From: Cydia pomonella
Taxonomy: Eukaryota > Arthropoda > Insecta > Lepidoptera > Tortricidae
Length of the DNA stretch: 64,000 nt
Direction: 5' to 3'
NCBI RefSeq assembly: GCF_033807575.1
Contig: NC_084716.1
Location: 4,774,001-4,838,000 of the forward strand
In this document: positions 62,479-64,000 of the stretch, one piece after another
How the letters are laid out: every line of letters begins with the position of its first letter
How positions within the stretch are numbered: position 1 is the first letter of the stretch
Translations under genes and position numbers: made by a program
Notes under the pieces: model-generated
What the model was told of the DNA's origin: nothing
The model's database searches: none
The model's input: only the letters and a program-made list of their open reading frames with translations

Positions 62479-63257
62479 GGTGCTGAATGCAAAGAAAAAT
62501 GGCGAAATATTCGCAATGTTTATGTACGAAATATGAAACCCGGTAAAAGCGGAGCTGGAGCAAAAAAGAAGAAACCATATTACTTAAATGAGGTGATGCA
62601 GTTCACGTTGCCATTTATTAAATTATCAACAGAGTCGGTTTCTGGGAACCTAGTCAGCCCACCAATCAACGAAACGAATCAACCTGACGTTTATGATGAT
62701 ATCACCGATGATGAAGATGGATCGCAATCAATACTGGCCAATTTTAACAATTCACATACATCTATTAATCAGATAAGTACAGAACATGAACCAATTCCAT
62801 CACCACAGTCACCGACAGTGCCGACGCCTTCGCCACAATCTCGACCATTGCCAACGCCATCGCCACATTTATCAACAGCATCAGAGCCGACGCCATCACC
62901 GGCATCGATGACTTCAAACCTTTCTTCGAAAAAAAAACCCGCAAAACAAAAAACTCCGTGGATGAATGCATTGTTGATTACTTTAAGGCTAAACAAGCTA
63001 AGGCAGAAACAGCTGAAGATCTTGCACAAAATCCAAAAACAATGTTTCTGCTCAGCTTATTGCCCGATCTAGAACTAGAACCTATGTCCGACAGCCAAAT
63101 GAGAAAATTTAAACGAGGTGTTATGCAATTAATAGACGAAATTCTGGAGGATAAGCCTAAGCCTACTACAACAGCTTCAGTAGCAGACTCAAATATTACT
63201 TTATATTATGAAACAATTGGACAAGATTTCACCACACCTGTTGTCAATAATATTTGA
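62479..63257 (+). pseudogene. Harbinger-3 MADF-BESS protein, exon 2
   Basis: After acceptor TTAATTACAG (ending 62478): ECKEKWRNIRNVYVRNMKPG (end of MADF), an Asp-rich linker, a Pro/Ser/Thr repeat (SPQSPTVPTPSPQSRPLPTP), then in another frame a BESS domain (NPKTMFLLSLLPDLELEPMS). A frameshift lies near 62960. Exon 1 is not present to the left. Confidence 0.8.
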
Positions 63258-63312
63258 TAAATTAAATAACATTCATTTAAGAAATAACTATCAATACTTT
63301 ACCTGAGTGTTA

Positions 63313-64000
63313 TTAACCCATTCATTGCCGAAGACGCGAATTCGCGTCCTATGTATGTGTAATCGTAATGCCGAGGACGCGATTTCGCGTCCTCGAGTTA
63401 TTTGTTTTTTTTTGCTAGAAAACAACTGTACTTAAATGCTGATACCAAAATGTTACTTTATTTATGAAGGATAATATTATACTGTTGCTGGTTTTTGGAT
63501 TCAGTGCATCTGTAATTTTCATAATTCTTATCTCGGATGCCGAAGACGCGAATTCGCGTCCCATGTTATGTGTAATCGTTATGCCGAGGACGCGATTTCG
63601 CGTCCTCGAGTTGTGTTTTTTTTTTGCTAGAAAACAACTGTACTTAAATGCTGATACCAAAATGTTACTTTATTTATGAAGGATAATATTATACTGTTGC
63701 TGGTTTTTAGATTCAGTGCATTTGTAATTTTCATAATTCTTATCTCGGATGCCGAAGACGCGAATTCACGTCCGATCGTAATTCCGGGGTCGCGATTTCG
63801 CGGCCTCGTTTTTTTACTAGAAAACAACTATTTATTTATTTTTTGAAGGAGAATATTATACTTCGGTTTTTGGATTCAGTGCATTTGTAATTTAGAAAAA
63901 ATAGTTTTTGCTAGAAAAACACTTATTTAAAAAAACTTATCCCGAGATGTAATTTTTAAAGACAAATTGTATACTGTTACCGGTTATTAAAATAAACACA
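63313..64000. repeat. ~210-bp tandem repeats with palindromic cores, run to window end
   Basis: Three visible units start with GCCGAAGACGCGAATTCG at about 63329, 63539 and 63750 and share GAAAACAACTGTACTTAAAT and GGATTCAGTGCAT. Each has a near-perfect palindrome CGAGGACGCGATTTCGCGTC (and complement). The first unit follows TTAACCC, a piggyBac-like end. The array continues past the edge. Confidence 0.75.

Overview
The window is nuclear DNA of an insect, most probably a moth or butterfly. Genes carry spliceosomal introns, spacers are AT-rich, and there is a tRNA-derived SINE plus dispersed repeats of a kind common in Lepidoptera. No bacterial operons, rRNA, true tRNA gene or CRISPR array is visible. 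Nearly everything recognisable is transposon-derived, with elements nested in one another. The organism call is an inference, because no conserved host housekeeping gene is present.

Layout. 1-4.1 kb: long open Ty3/gypsy gag-pol (minus), running off the left edge. 4.3-6.95 kb: a second Ty3/gypsy fragment split by a 2.1-kb hAT-type element with perfect 8-bp target duplications. 7.36-9.37 kb: complete Tigger/pogo transposon. 9.5-16.0 kb: complete but mutated DIRS-type tyrosine-recombinase retrotransposon with inverted terminal repeats, an internal complementary region and a spliced gag; a 1.1-kb hAT-type element sits inside it, and it sits in a Tc1/mariner-like relic. 16.7 kb: SINE. 18.4-19.0 kb: the 3' end of an unidentified spliced gene. 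19.3-23.4 kb: hAT relics. 23.45-30.07 kb: a young BEL/Pao element with identical LTRs and an extra leader-gag copy beyond its 3' LTR. 30.1-33.4 kb: psq/pogo-type transposon. 33.7-35.65 kb: decayed EnSpm/CACTA-like gene. 36.3-44.4 kb: composite bounded by ~260-bp inverted repeats, with a decayed protein (transposase-like region, XPG/PIN-like nuclease, CXC cysteine motif) that resembles Academ-type transposons, broken by a PIF/Harbinger element and a hAT element. 45.5-47.1 kb: DUF4806-like gene. 47.4-51.4 kb: BEL/Pao and IS630/Tc1-type fragments. 52.85-53.67 kb: internally deleted Harbinger. 54.2-57.5 kb: BEL/Pao element rearranged by fold-back inversion. 58.0-61.84 kb: AT-rich island with a protein tyrosine phosphatase-like fragment lacking catalytic residues, two partial copies of an unidentified intron-containing gene, and a small membrane ORF. 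61.84-63.26 kb: third Harbinger. 63.3 kb to the end: ~210-bp tandem repeats.

Main observations. (1) Three partial Harbinger elements together imply one design: two antisense genes, each with its first exon beyond the other's second exon, so their introns interlock. (2) The 36-44 kb composite is the best candidate for an under-described element. (3) Three fold-back inverted duplications with exact arms occur within 20 kb. (4) The 58-62 kb island may be acquired, possibly parasitoid-virus-like, but the origin is unproven.
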